DNA from: Paenibacillus ihbetae
GTDB taxonomy: Bacteria; Bacillota; Bacilli; Paenibacillales; Paenibacillaceae
DNA length: 64,000 nt
Reading direction: 5' to 3'
NCBI RefSeq assembly: GCF_002741055.1
Contig: NZ_CP016809.1
Location: 3,264,501 to 3,328,500, forward strand
Shown: in pieces, positions 51,670 through 61,176 of the stretch
Layout of the letters: the number at the start of each line of letters is the position of its first letter
How positions within the stretch are numbered: position 1 is the stretch's first letter
Translations under genes and position numbers: made by a program
Notes under the pieces: generated by a model
Seen by the model: the letters and a program-made list of their open reading frames with translations, nothing else
The model's database searches: none
What the model was told of the DNA's origin: nothing

Positions 51670-52323
51670 TTGGAAACACTGCTCGTTATCAATGCACACC
51701 CCATGGTGGATGCCGATTCGTCGATAAGCCTGCAAGTGCTCCATCATTTTCTGGAGACGTATAGAGAGATGAATCCGGAAGGGCCAATCGAACGGATCGA
51801 TTTATATCGGGATACCATTCCTTGCATAGACCGTACCTTTCTGAGCCTGCACGAGAAAAGGAGAAGCGGGGAGACCTTGACTGAAGAAGAGCAGGCCCTC
51901 GACACCCGCATGACCGAAATTCTGCAGCAATTTAAGCGTGCGAAGAAATATGTCATCGCCATGCCGCTCCATAACTTTAACATTCCCTCCAAGCTGAAAG
52001 ACTATATCGATAACATTCTGATCGCTAAAGAGACGTTCGCCTATACGGACAAGGGATCGGTCGGTCTGCTAACCGACGGCAGAAACGTGCTTGTCATTCA
52101 AGCAAGCGATGGAATCTATACGAATCAGGATTGGTACACGGAAGTCGAGTATTCTCACAAGTATTTAAAGGCGATGTTTAACTTTATGGGCGTCGACTAT
52201 CAAATTATCCGTGCTCAAGGGAGCTATTCACGGGGAAAGGATGAAGTTTTAGCCCAGGCCTTCCGTGAAGCCGAGTCTGCGGCGGCGTCCTTTGCAAGAT
52301 CGGTTCATGTTGAAAACGCGTGA
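51670..52323 (+). CDS. FMN-dependent NADH-azoreductase
   Basis: 217-aa flavodoxin-fold quinone/azo reductase. LLVINAHPM at the N-terminus, MPLHNFNIPSKLKDYIDNIL (the FMN/active-site segment of AzoR) and TYAHKYL-like ...EYSHKYLKAMFNFMG at the C-terminus. TTG at 51670 with AGGGAG ~10 nt upstream is chosen; ATG 51634 lies before that site. Monocistronic, between terminators. Confidence 0.88.
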   Translation: METLLVINAHPMVDADSSISLQVLHHFLETYREMNPEGPIERIDLYRDTIPCIDRTFLSLHEKRRSGETLTEEEQALDTRMTEILQQFKRAKKYVIAMPLHNFNIPSKLKDYIDNILIAKETFAYTDKGSVGLLTDGRNVLVIQASDGIYTNQDWYTEVEYSHKYLKAMFNFMGVDYQIIRAQGSYSRGKDEVLAQAFREAESAAASFARSVHVENA

Positions 52324-52394
52324 ACTCGTTTGGCGACGGTGAATTCACCTCGCCCAGTAGACAGTTCAAAAATATAAAAGTCAAGTCAATCAGG

Positions 52395-52438
52395 CAGTCT
52401 CGGTTCTGAATTCGATCAGACCGAGGCTGTTTCGTTTT
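52395..52438 (+). terminator. Terminator after the azoreductase gene
   Basis: CAGTCTCGGT pairs with ACCGAGGCTG (one G-T) over a 15-nt loop, then TTTCGTTTTG. Confidence 0.78.
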
Positions 52439-53251
52439 GACTGCAATCGCTCGTTGCTGCGCTATAGTCATGTGGAATATGTTGAACGTGGCACACCTGC
52501 TGCTATATACGAAAGGAGAGCAGCGAATGGCGGTGCCTTTTTGAAGCGCTTAACAAAATTTTTCGAAAAAATTTTTTTGGGCTATTCGCAAAGGATAATG
52601 CTTTCAAATTTGTTGTTCAAGTATAGTTTGGAATTTGCGCAAGGGTAATTAGTCCATATTTGAGAATAAAAACTTATTACTATATAACCAAGTTGCAATT
52701 AATTATCGAAGAGATTTTATATTTTCGATAGATTCTTCCTTCCGACAGTAACAAACAGGTTAATAGAAGGCGTATTTGCCGGGTATTGTCGGAAAAAGTC
52801 TAATGACTTAAAATGGGTAGGAAAATCTTCTCATATGTTTAGTATGAAAAAGGAACCAAGATAGGTCCACTGTATCACTCCCTTATTAGACGTCCTGCAT
52901 CTGAGAAGATATTGGTCATGATAGATCACGTCATAACTAAATTAAGGGGAAGCGAAGAGGGGTCTACTGCTTGTTCCGGTAAGTCTATCAGGTTCCTATG
53001 GGAGGTGAAAAAGAGGGGCTTCGCAAACAAGTGATCCCCGACAGCTTGTATAAATGTTGACGAAGATAAAGAAAAAGCATGATCAATGGCCATAAACGCT
53101 CATGGCACCTACCCGTTTGGCCTAAGCTCGCAAGATTCGAATGATGTAATGAGCCGCTGGCTGAAGCAACAAGCGGATGTCGACATACTTGAGCGTTGGC
53201 AGAGATCCATGCTGCCGGCATTATTCCGGCAATCCCAGGAATGGAGGAAAA
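52439..53251. other. Long leader region of the adhesin gene
   Basis: About 810 bp without a credible gene. AT-rich at 52540-52760. It has an inverted pair TCCGACAGTA (from 52743) and TATTGTCGGA (about 52785-52794). The part 52950-53250 is less AT-rich and may fold in RNA, but I could not match it to a known riboswitch. The small frame over 53086-53361 runs into the adhesin gene in another phase and is not convincing. Confidence 0.5.
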
Positions 53252-56200
53252 ATGTTCTTGAAACAAAAACGCAGCATAGGCAAGGCACTGCTTTCTTTCT
53301 GCCTGGCGATTCTGCTTGTCTTGCAGACAGTGACGTTCTCTTTCACTGCATATGCAGATAGCGCGCCAAGCAATTCCGAGGCGGCCGTTGACGCAGCCGA
53401 CTCGCCGAGTGCGGATGAACCGCCGTCAGTAACGGAGGATGTGTACGATGAGCCGGCTTCCGCCCCGATGGCCTTAGCGGCTGGGCCGGCGGATAAGACG
53501 GCGGTGTTGGTGAACGCCAACCCGACGTTTACCCTCACGGTAAAGCAGGGGAACCCTGCGACTGTGATTCCGCCAGGAGGCGAGATTAACGGACGGGACA
53601 ATTTTACCATTGCGCTGGACGATATCGCCGTGCCAACCCAGGGTGACTATCCCAGTGCTCCGCCCGACACCGTAATTCAGCAAGGGGATTATGCCATTCT
53701 GGACAAGGCGACCTACTTCGCCGATGTGAATTTGACTCCTGCAGGTCCTACGCCGATTAATCAGGGCAGTCAGAAAATTGCGACCGTCCAATTTTACACC
53801 GATTACATCAAAATTACGTTTGATGGCGCAGGGGTATATGACGGCAGTAAAAACAAGGTGAAAATCGGCTTTTCAGCTAATGCCAAAGCGGCAGATCAGA
53901 GCCCTGGCGGCGGCGTGGAAACGGAAATTTTCGGGAATGGGTTCAAATTTACCAACTCCCCGTTAGAACCGGTGTACCGTATTTGGACGGGAAGCCAAAG
54001 CTTGTCTGGACACTACAGTTGGATCAATGGAGCTGCTTTTCAGGAAGGCGCTGTTGCATGGCGAATTATTGTAGCTTCCAATGACAAGGATGACCCAACC
54101 ATTCAGATGAAGCTGGACAACCTGACCGTTGTTGATACTTTAACGGATGCTGGGCCGTACGTAGCGGGTTCTTTCAAGCTTTACAAAGCAAAGACCACCG
54201 TGGACGCGAACGGCAATATCAAACAGGTGACGGCGCCCGTTGAAGTCGCTGATGCCGGAGAGCCGATTATTGATCCGGTCAACGGGACGCTAACCTATAA
54301 GCTCCCTGATGGCTTCGGTGACAGCGCCGCATATCTCGACTTCAAAACGTGGATTCCGAAGAGCAAGTGGTACAATGAATTCGACGGCACTAACGGGGCT
54401 GCTGTAGGCGTTAATGACAGCCGAAAAGTAGTAGTTAAAACCACTGCTGCAAAGCTGCTTGATGTAGATGGAACTACCATGCTGGCGGGACCACTCGATG
54501 CAAGCGAAGCCTCCCTAACCCCCGACTGGATTCAGCAATCGGGTAAGGTGGGCGGAGGCGGCGGTCTCATCACATGGACCATTACAGTAAACGCTCGAAA
54601 TTATCATCGTGAAAATAGACCGATTGGCGGGCTGGAAAATGTGACGATTACCGACACATTGCCTGAAGGCACAGAGTTCGTATCCGCCACCTATACGGTA
54701 GCTGGCGTTGACAAAGGGTCAATTACACCCGTTGGCAATGTGTTCAATATCGGAGATGCGAACGGACCGATTCAACTTACGATTGTGTCCAAGATAACCG
54801 ATACGAGCAAAAGTAAATTTACGAACGTACCACGCGCTAACTGGGAGTTGGCAAGTCCGGCTGCTGGTGTTGACTGGAATAACGATGCAGTGGGAGTAGC
54901 TCCTAACGGCGTGACAGCGACGACTGAGGTGATCGTTGGCGCACATACCTTCACGAAAAGCGCTGCAACAAACAATGCTACCGCTTATGCGCTGTACAAC
55001 GTCGGAGGCGCCAGATGGACGATCAATTTGAAGCCGCAGTACGATCTGGATGATCCAGTTGTCTATGATTTGCTAGTTCACGGCGATTCTCTGGCTGTGC
55101 TGGATAATCTGGATAAAGAGAATTATCAGAAGATATCGAAGACAACTCTCGATGCCATCAGAAGCAAAATCGACGACAAGCAGCTCTGGCAGAAATATCG
55201 CGAGGGCTCACTTGTAACGGGTGCCGGATTGGCTGGCGAGGTCATTGTCTTGACGGTCAACGACAAGCCGGTGGCTGATCTGATCAAGGTAACAGGGTAT
55301 AAAGGAGAAGTAACGGGGACCGTTTCATTCGAATCCGTTACGACTAACCCGAACAACCTGTTCCGTCAGGATAGCGGTGGCAATTGGAGCAACCGCGGCT
55401 TGTTCTTCGATGGTGACGACTATATGAGTCACCATGATGCCACCGTCAGAAACCCGGTGCGGATGCTGAACAAGGGGATGCTGTATGCGAGTACAGTCGA
55501 TGAGAACGGCAAGGCGCTAGGAAATATAGCTGCCGATTGGAACCGAAATTATGGTAACTATAGCGGCAGCACATGGACGAGGGCATTTGCCGTCAATGAT
55601 CCGAACTGGTATGTAGACGACCCTCTTACTGGTGTTGGAACTCCCCGTGATGATAAATACCTGCTAGCAGGCTATGATCGGAAAGATCGAACGGTTACTT
55701 TCCGTCTGGCGGTGAACATGCCGGGCTTTAAGACGGAGGAGATGGCCAAGGACGGCGGCACCCGCGTAGCCAGCGACATCCAGCTGGTAGATACGCTGCC
55801 TGAAGGTTGGGAGTTTGTGGATTACGCTCCTGGCGAGCCTTATCGGCTTTATAAAGGTGTTACGGGCTATAATACAGGCTCAGGACAAAGTGCAGGCGGT
55901 TATGGTGCATTTGCACAAGCAAACGAGATCATACAGCCGAACGATCCGCGGCATGTGGTAAGCTTCATCAAGAACGGGAATGTAGGCACCTTCACCTTCT
56001 CCAAGCTGGAGAGCCCTTACGTCATTCTGGTGAAGGCGCGTCCGACGAATGATAAGCTGGCAACCTACCAGATAGGTATCAATAGAGCCGGTGAGAACAA
56101 GGCTGTGTTCTCCATGGAATGGGGAGACAAGCCCTATAGCGCCACCGAAACTCATAGAATCCTTGTGCCTGTGCAGTCTCTGAGCAAGACCGCGAAAAAG

Positions 56201-59200
56201 CCTGTTTCCGGCGTGCAGGAATGGACGGTGAACTACACGCCTCCGTTCGAAATGAAGCAAGGCGTCTATTTGCTGGATACTCTTGCCAAGGGGCTACAAC
56301 TGCGTAAAGATGCAAATGGAAACCTATCCCTTGAACCTTCCGATATTGCTGTCTATTCCGGGGAGATGAAAGCGGACGGTACTTTGCAGCGAGTCGGACA
56401 ACCGCTGAATCTTGCGGATCCGAATAGCGAAGTGAAGGTCACCTTGGGCACAGACGGGGCAACCGGAGGATCGACGCTCAGATTTGATTTTACCGACCCG
56501 AACAAGCTCTATCAGATCGTTTACCAGACGGAATCCCAGGGGATGCAGCCGGGTGTGGCCGGGAACTCCATCAAGTTGATGGGCGACGATAAACTCCCGC
56601 CGATCAGCGCGCACAGCAACATTACGCTGGACGCTAACGATGTGGCTGGAAGCGCAAATGAAAATGGGCTGCTCTACCTGCTGAAGATTGGCCCCGACGG
56701 GAAAACACCACTGAAGGACGTCAAGTTCAAGCTATATAACCCTGATGGTACTCCGGCCAAGGATATGCACAACAATGAGATGGAAGAAAAAACGACTGGT
56801 CCGGACGGCAAGACGAGTTTCATTATTCAAGTGCCGGGGGATTACTTGCTCAAGCAGACGTATATTGATCCCGATACTTACTTGCCTACGACTACGGTGT
56901 ACCGGGTGCGTGTCATCGATGCGCCGGGTAAGCCTGTCCTCGTTGACGGACAGAAGGTGGACTCGAACAATCCGCTGGTCGTGCCTACACCGGCCCAAGG
57001 TAAGCTGACCATCAGCAATAAGGTGGAAGGTAACGGCAGCGATCCGGGTAAAGTGTTCGAATACACCGTTAACTTTGCCGGAGAGGGTAAAGACGGAGAG
57101 TACAGGTATAAGAAGCCGGATAATACGTTTGGCACGCTCAAGAGCGGAGCCAAGATTATCCTAAAGAACGGAGAATCGGTAGTCTTTCCGGCATTGCCTG
57201 CGGATCTGGTCTATACCGTAACCGAGGCAGATTATACGACCGTTGACGGTTACACGACCATGCCGGAGACGAGAGAGTTATCCGGTACAATCGTGAATAA
57301 AGGCGACCATAAGGCAGATTTCGTCAACAAGCGTAACGTTAACAATCTGACCGTAAGCAATACCGTCACGGGGGACGGCGCAGAACCGGACAAGCCGTTT
57401 AAATACACGATGACCTTCGACGGTGCAGGTAAAGGTCAAGCTTACAATTACGAGCATTCCGACGGTACGACCGGCACGATCACATCCGGCGATACCTTCG
57501 AGCTCAAACATGGTCAGACCGTTATAATTAAGGATCTTCCAGAGAATTTGAAGTATATGATCACCCAGGATGGTTACACGAACGACGGCTACGCGACCAC
57601 CCCTGCAGGATTGTCTGATGAGGGAATCATGGCGGGGGCCGATCGCAATGCAGACTTCATCAATGATCGCACCGTCAACAAGCTGACGATCACCAATACG
57701 GTCATGGGCAATGGCGGCGACAAGACGAAGGCGTTCGAGTACACTGTCATCTTTGAACAAGCAGGCAAGGATGGAAGCTACGCGTATACGAAATCGGACG
57801 GCGCAACGAGTACACCGGGCACGATCAAGTCTGGCGAATCCTTCACCCTTAAGGATGGAGAGGCGCTGGAAATTGTAGGTCTGCCTAAGGATCTGAAATA
57901 CACGGTGACTCAGAAGGACTACACAACTGACGAATACGTGACCACACCTAAGGAACGGCAGTATTCCGGGGTCATGGTGGGCAATGATGAAGTTGCCCCG
58001 TTCACGAATGTGCGAGTCATCGAAGGCGGCCTGCTCATCAGCAACACGGTTAAAGGCAAAGACGACGACAAGTCCAAGCCGTTCCAGTACACGCTCACCT
58101 TCACAGGCAAGGGGTCGGATAAATCCTACGCCTATGTGAAGTCGGACGGCAGCAAAGGAACGATCACGAGCGGAGACACCTTCGAGCTTACCGACGGCCA
58201 GACGCTCCTTATAGAAGGACTTCCGACGTATCTCAAGTATACGGTGACCCAGGATGATTATTCGAAGGACGGCTATGTGATGGATCCTGAAAGCCTCGAA
58301 CACACAGGCACCATTCCGGAGAAAACGTTGGCAGAGGCACACTTTGAAAATACTCGCCCGTATCTGGAAGGCGTGCTGCGTGACAACAACACAGGAGAAG
58401 TCATTCCGAATGCATCCATCACGGTGACTAATCTGAAGACAGCTGAGAAGCAGACGATTCAGACGAATGAGAAGGGTGAATATTTCGTCCCTGCCGAGGC
58501 GGACACCGACTATACGATCACGTATACGAAGGTGTATACGGTAGGCGGAAAAGACGTACCTATCGAGTTCACGCAAAAAGCAAATGTGGACGGCAGCGTG
58601 AAAGACGAAACCGTTCCGGCGGACATTACGGCGGTAGGGATCGTTCTGTTCAAGCAGCTGGATGGAACAACAGAGCTATTCAACGATTCGTTTATCAGCC
58701 AGATGCGTATCTATTTGAAGGACAAGGACGGCAATTATATTCAGGAGAACGGTCGTCCTAAAGCGTTCCCGATGGATACGAAGGGCACTTTCTCCGTGGA
58801 AGGGCTAAGCGAGCAGAAGTACACCATGGAAGTTCGCTATGAAGCTGAAAATGGAGAGGAACTGCTCTTCAAAGTGACGCAGCTGGACGTGAAGGCTAAC
58901 GGAGAGCTGAATATTTCCGAGGAATTGGTCGACCCTTACGGTACGGTCTATGATGAAACGACAGGTGATGCCGTTACGGGTAAGAAAATTGAAGGAGCCA
59001 CAGTAACACTGTATTATGCGGATACGCAGCGGAATCGAGATAAAGGCCGTACTCCGGATACGAAAGTAACGCTTCCTCGGGTTCCGAATTTTGCACCGCA
59101 CGACAATAAGAGCCCAGAGCAGGATAGCGACGCAAATGGCTTCTATGCATACATGGTGTTTCCTGAAGCGGATTATTATCTGATCGTAACGAAGGATGGA

Positions 59201-59797
59201 TACGAGACGCACAGAAGTGATACGATTTCTGTCGACTTCGACATTGTGAAATACGATGTGCCGATGAAACCGATCAACACCGGCGGCGGACCAGGCCCTG
59301 TAAACCCAGCTCCAGAGCCGGGGAATCCAGGCCCAGTTACTCCAACGCCAGAACCGGAGAATCCAGGCCCAGTTAACCCAACTCCGGAACCGGAGCACCC
59401 AGGTCCTGTCAGCCCAACGCCAGAACCGGAGAATCCAGGTCCTGTTAACCCAACGCCAGAGCCGGAGAATCCAGGTCCTGTCAGCCCGACTCCAGAGCCG
59501 GAGAATCCGGGCCCAGTTAACCCGGCTCCAGAGCCAGTAAATCCAGGTCCTGTCAGCCCTGTTCCTGACCAACCTGGCAACGTAAACAATGACACTAACA
59601 ACGATGACAACGAAGTTGGTAATGTCAGCGACTTCAACGATCAGAGTGCGGGCAATGGAAGTAACGAGCTGGACGATGCACCGAAAACAGGGGATAGCGG
59701 CCCATCGCCAATCTTCTACTTGGCCTTGGCGTTGATGTCCTTGATTACAATCGGACTCTGCCTGCTCGGCGGGAAGAAGAAACAGCACATTCAATAA
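53252..59797 (+). CDS. Giant cell-wall-anchored repeat adhesin (sortase substrate)
   Basis: 2181 aa. YSIRK-less signal peptide MFLKQKRSIGKALLSFCLAI... (cleavage probably after AYA, about residue 35); a large N-terminal part of isopeptide/DUF11-like beta domains (about 60-1130, e.g. NVTITDTLPEGTEFVSATYT); a SpaA/Cna-B-type domain (about 1135-1245); four tandem ~112-aa domains (about 1250-1700; start LTISNKV/LTVSNTV/LTITNTV/LLISNTV and keep YTVTQ.DYT..GY); three carboxypeptidase-like/Cna-B domains; eight 12-aa Pro repeats (about 2012-2105); the sorting signal APKTG (2143-2147), helix and GKKK tail. ATG 53252 follows GGAGGA. A class B sortase follows 20 bp after. Confidence 0.9.
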   Translation: MFLKQKRSIGKALLSFCLAILLVLQTVTFSFTAYADSAPSNSEAAVDAADSPSADEPPSVTEDVYDEPASAPMALAAGPADKTAVLVNANPTFTLTVKQGNPATVIPPGGEINGRDNFTIALDDIAVPTQGDYPSAPPDTVIQQGDYAILDKATYFADVNLTPAGPTPINQGSQKIATVQFYTDYIKITFDGAGVYDGSKNKVKIGFSANAKAADQSPGGGVETEIFGNGFKFTNSPLEPVYRIWTGSQSLSGHYSWINGAAFQEGAVAWRIIVASNDKDDPTIQMKLDNLTVVDTLTDAGPYVAGSFKLYKAKTTVDANGNIKQVTAPVEVADAGEPIIDPVNGTLTYKLPDGFGDSAAYLDFKTWIPKSKWYNEFDGTNGAAVGVNDSRKVVVKTTAAKLLDVDGTTMLAGPLDASEASLTPDWIQQSGKVGGGGGLITWTITVNARNYHRENRPIGGLENVTITDTLPEGTEFVSATYTVAGVDKGSITPVGNVFNIGDANGPIQLTIVSKITDTSKSKFTNVPRANWELASPAAGVDWNNDAVGVAPNGVTATTEVIVGAHTFTKSAATNNATAYALYNVGGARWTINLKPQYDLDDPVVYDLLVHGDSLAVLDNLDKENYQKISKTTLDAIRSKIDDKQLWQKYREGSLVTGAGLAGEVIVLTVNDKPVADLIKVTGYKGEVTGTVSFESVTTNPNNLFRQDSGGNWSNRGLFFDGDDYMSHHDATVRNPVRMLNKGMLYASTVDENGKALGNIAADWNRNYGNYSGSTWTRAFAVNDPNWYVDDPLTGVGTPRDDKYLLAGYDRKDRTVTFRLAVNMPGFKTEEMAKDGGTRVASDIQLVDTLPEGWEFVDYAPGEPYRLYKGVTGYNTGSGQSAGGYGAFAQANEIIQPNDPRHVVSFIKNGNVGTFTFSKLESPYVILVKARPTNDKLATYQIGINRAGENKAVFSMEWGDKPYSATETHRILVPVQSLSKTAKKPVSGVQEWTVNYTPPFEMKQGVYLLDTLAKGLQLRKDANGNLSLEPSDIAVYSGEMKADGTLQRVGQPLNLADPNSEVKVTLGTDGATGGSTLRFDFTDPNKLYQIVYQTESQGMQPGVAGNSIKLMGDDKLPPISAHSNITLDANDVAGSANENGLLYLLKIGPDGKTPLKDVKFKLYNPDGTPAKDMHNNEMEEKTTGPDGKTSFIIQVPGDYLLKQTYIDPDTYLPTTTVYRVRVIDAPGKPVLVDGQKVDSNNPLVVPTPAQGKLTISNKVEGNGSDPGKVFEYTVNFAGEGKDGEYRYKKPDNTFGTLKSGAKIILKNGESVVFPALPADLVYTVTEADYTTVDGYTTMPETRELSGTIVNKGDHKADFVNKRNVNNLTVSNTVTGDGAEPDKPFKYTMTFDGAGKGQAYNYEHSDGTTGTITSGDTFELKHGQTVIIKDLPENLKYMITQDGYTNDGYATTPAGLSDEGIMAGADRNADFINDRTVNKLTITNTVMGNGGDKTKAFEYTVIFEQAGKDGSYAYTKSDGATSTPGTIKSGESFTLKDGEALEIVGLPKDLKYTVTQKDYTTDEYVTTPKERQYSGVMVGNDEVAPFTNVRVIEGGLLISNTVKGKDDDKSKPFQYTLTFTGKGSDKSYAYVKSDGSKGTITSGDTFELTDGQTLLIEGLPTYLKYTVTQDDYSKDGYVMDPESLEHTGTIPEKTLAEAHFENTRPYLEGVLRDNNTGEVIPNASITVTNLKTAEKQTIQTNEKGEYFVPAEADTDYTITYTKVYTVGGKDVPIEFTQKANVDGSVKDETVPADITAVGIVLFKQLDGTTELFNDSFISQMRIYLKDKDGNYIQENGRPKAFPMDTKGTFSVEGLSEQKYTMEVRYEAENGEELLFKVTQLDVKANGELNISEELVDPYGTVYDETTGDAVTGKKIEGATVTLYYADTQRNRDKGRTPDTKVTLPRVPNFAPHDNKSPEQDSDANGFYAYMVFPEADYYLIVTKDGYETHRSDTISVDFDIVKYDVPMKPINTGGGPGPVNPAPEPGNPGPVTPTPEPENPGPVNPTPEPEHPGPVSPTPEPENPGPVNPTPEPENPGPVSPTPEPENPGPVNPAPEPVNPGPVSPVPDQPGNVNNDTNNDDNEVGNVSDFNDQSAGNGSNELDDAPKTGDSGPSPIFYLALALMSLITIGLCLLGGKKKQHIQ
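57001..58356 (+). repeat. Four tandem ~340-bp coding repeats
   Basis: Units begin near 57001, 57340, 57679 and 58027 and code for domains of about 112-117 aa. The protein copies are clearly related but differ at many positions, so they are not a recent expansion. Confidence 0.85.
59287..59573 (+). repeat. Eight 36-bp Pro-rich coding repeats
   Basis: Codes PGPVNPTPEPEN-type 12-aa units; V-N-P and V-S-P units alternate in the later copies, giving a 72-bp higher period. It forms a stiff wall-spanning segment. Confidence 0.9.
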
Positions 59798-59817
59798 CCG
59801 GAAAGGCGGTAAGAAAA

Positions 59818-60597
59818 ATGAGTAAAACCAAAAAAATTCTTATCGCCGTTTCCCTCCTGGTGTTGGTATTTTCTCTCGTCAGTCTTGCGAGAATGCTCGT
59901 TCGGGATTATGTTGAGCAGCAGAAGATCGAAGAGCTGGCTAAAGTTTGGGAAGATGGATCGGACAAAGGCGAGGGGAATGCAGTCCCCTCCCTTTTGTTC
60001 AACAAGGCGAATGAGCCGGTCATGCTTCCCGAATTTCGGGAGCTTTACGGGAGGAACCCGGATATCGTGGGTTGGCTGAAGATTGACGGCACCCGAATTG
60101 AGTACCCGGTCATGCAGCATCCACAGGATGCGGAGTACTATCTCAATCATGATTTCGATAAAAAGGAAAACAAAGGCGGCCTCCCCTTTTTGGACGAGCA
60201 TAGCCGGATTAACGGTTCGGACATTTTGCTGATTCATGGACATCACATGAAAAGCGGCTGGATGTTTAAAGATTTGATGAAATACAAGGAAGAAAGCTTC
60301 TACAAAGAACATGCTACGTTCCAGTTCAGTACGCTTTATGAGAAGGAAGAGTATGAAATTATCGCCGTTATTCTGTCCCAAGTGTATCGCAAATCGGACG
60401 ACGTTTTTAAATACTACCAGATTGAGAAAGTAAGGACTCCCGCTGACTTCGATGCGTATGTCCGGAACATCCAAGAACTCGCCCTTTATGACACAGGCGT
60501 AACACCCCGGCATGGAGACAAGCTTATTGTACTGTCTACGTGTGAATACTCGACCGAAAATGGTCGTTTGGCGGTTGTTGCCCGAAAGCGCAAGTGA
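59818..60597 (+). CDS. srtB: Class B sortase
   Basis: 259 aa. N-terminal membrane helix (about residues 5-25, ILIAVSLLVLVFSLVSLARM), then the class B sortase domain: GWLKIDGTRIEYPVMQ, catalytic His in LLIHGHHM, Cys in LSTCEYS and Arg in NGRLAVVAR. ATG follows GGAAAGGCGG. It forms an operon with the adhesin gene and probably anchors only that protein through APKTG, a dedicated pair. Confidence 0.94.
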   Translation: MSKTKKILIAVSLLVLVFSLVSLARMLVRDYVEQQKIEELAKVWEDGSDKGEGNAVPSLLFNKANEPVMLPEFRELYGRNPDIVGWLKIDGTRIEYPVMQHPQDAEYYLNHDFDKKENKGGLPFLDEHSRINGSDILLIHGHHMKSGWMFKDLMKYKEESFYKEHATFQFSTLYEKEEYEIIAVILSQVYRKSDDVFKYYQIEKVRTPADFDAYVRNIQELALYDTGVTPRHGDKLIVLSTCEYSTENGRLAVVARKRK

Positions 60598-60628
60598 TGA
60601 TTTAAAACACGGAATCAAGCTGCTTCAG

Positions 60629-60664
60629 ATCGCGTTCTCCCTTGGAGGACGCGATTTTTTTCTT
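60629..60664 (+). terminator. Terminator after srtB
   Basis: ATCGCGT and ACGCGAT arms plus inner pairing, followed by seven T. Confidence 0.85.
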
Positions 60665-60683
60665 ATTTACATAGGGATGAATC

Positions 60684-60710
60684 GGCACCTCGAAGGAGGT
60701 GCCTTTTCGT
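60684..60710 (+). terminator. Second hairpin after srtB
   Basis: GGCACCT and AGGTGCC arms, then TTTTCG. Backup terminator between converging units. Confidence 0.7.
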
Positions 60711-60769
60711 TACAGCGAACTTGGAACAGGCTCGTTCAGCATTATGTTATCTTGGGTAAACCGGCTCAT

Positions 60770-61141
60770 TCAGAAAATGAAAATATTAGTCAGCTCGTTT
60801 GCGTTGATGGATAGGACGATGATATTCAACGCAGCGAATACGAGGGCAGGTGCTGTTTTTCCGAAGGAGTCCCGAGCCTTGAGATGCACAAGGCATGCGA
60901 CCAGCATCGTGATGCCAAGCCACACGCCGGCCCAAGCGGTTGCCCAGCCATACCAATAGCCGGCGATGAGCGCAGCAGCTCCGACTAATTGAACGATGCC
61001 GGTAACAACGCGAAACCTCTGGGAGAGCCCGAGGTGGGCAAAGATCTCGGCCCAGTACTTGGCTCCGATGATTTTGGCCGTGCCCGAGAATAGATAATAC
61101 GCCACAAGTAAGCTCTGAAGTACGATCGAGAACAGGATCAT
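60770..61141 (-). CDS. DoxX-family membrane protein
   Basis: 123-aa protein with four membrane helices (ILFSIVLQSLLVAYYLFSGT; TGIVQLVGAAALIAGYWYGW; GVWLGITMLVACLVHLKARD; VFAALNIIVLSINANEL). DoxX-like proteins are frequent targets of ECF41 sigma factors. ATG 61141 with GGAGGG 6 nt upstream; the longer frame in the sigma gene is a shadow. 35 bp after the sigma gene on the same strand. Confidence 0.9.
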   Translation of the reverse strand: MILFSIVLQSLLVAYYLFSGTAKIIGAKYWAEIFAHLGLSQRFRVVTGIVQLVGAAALIAGYWYGWATAWAGVWLGITMLVACLVHLKARDSFGKTAPALVFAALNIIVLSINANELTNIFIF

Positions 61142-61176
61142 GCAAATCCCTCCATATAAAATAGAATGAAAAGCCT

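Noticed and set aside
53040..53250. Cyclic-di-GMP riboswitch before the adhesin
   Set aside because: Conserved core segments could not be found; only loose likeness in a few words such as GGCCTAA.
53086..53361. 91-aa frame in the adhesin leader
   Set aside because: It overlaps the adhesin start in another phase, has no ribosome-binding site and no protein-like pattern.
59287..59573. CRISPR-like array
   Set aside because: The repeats are in-frame codons for Pro-rich units without spacers.
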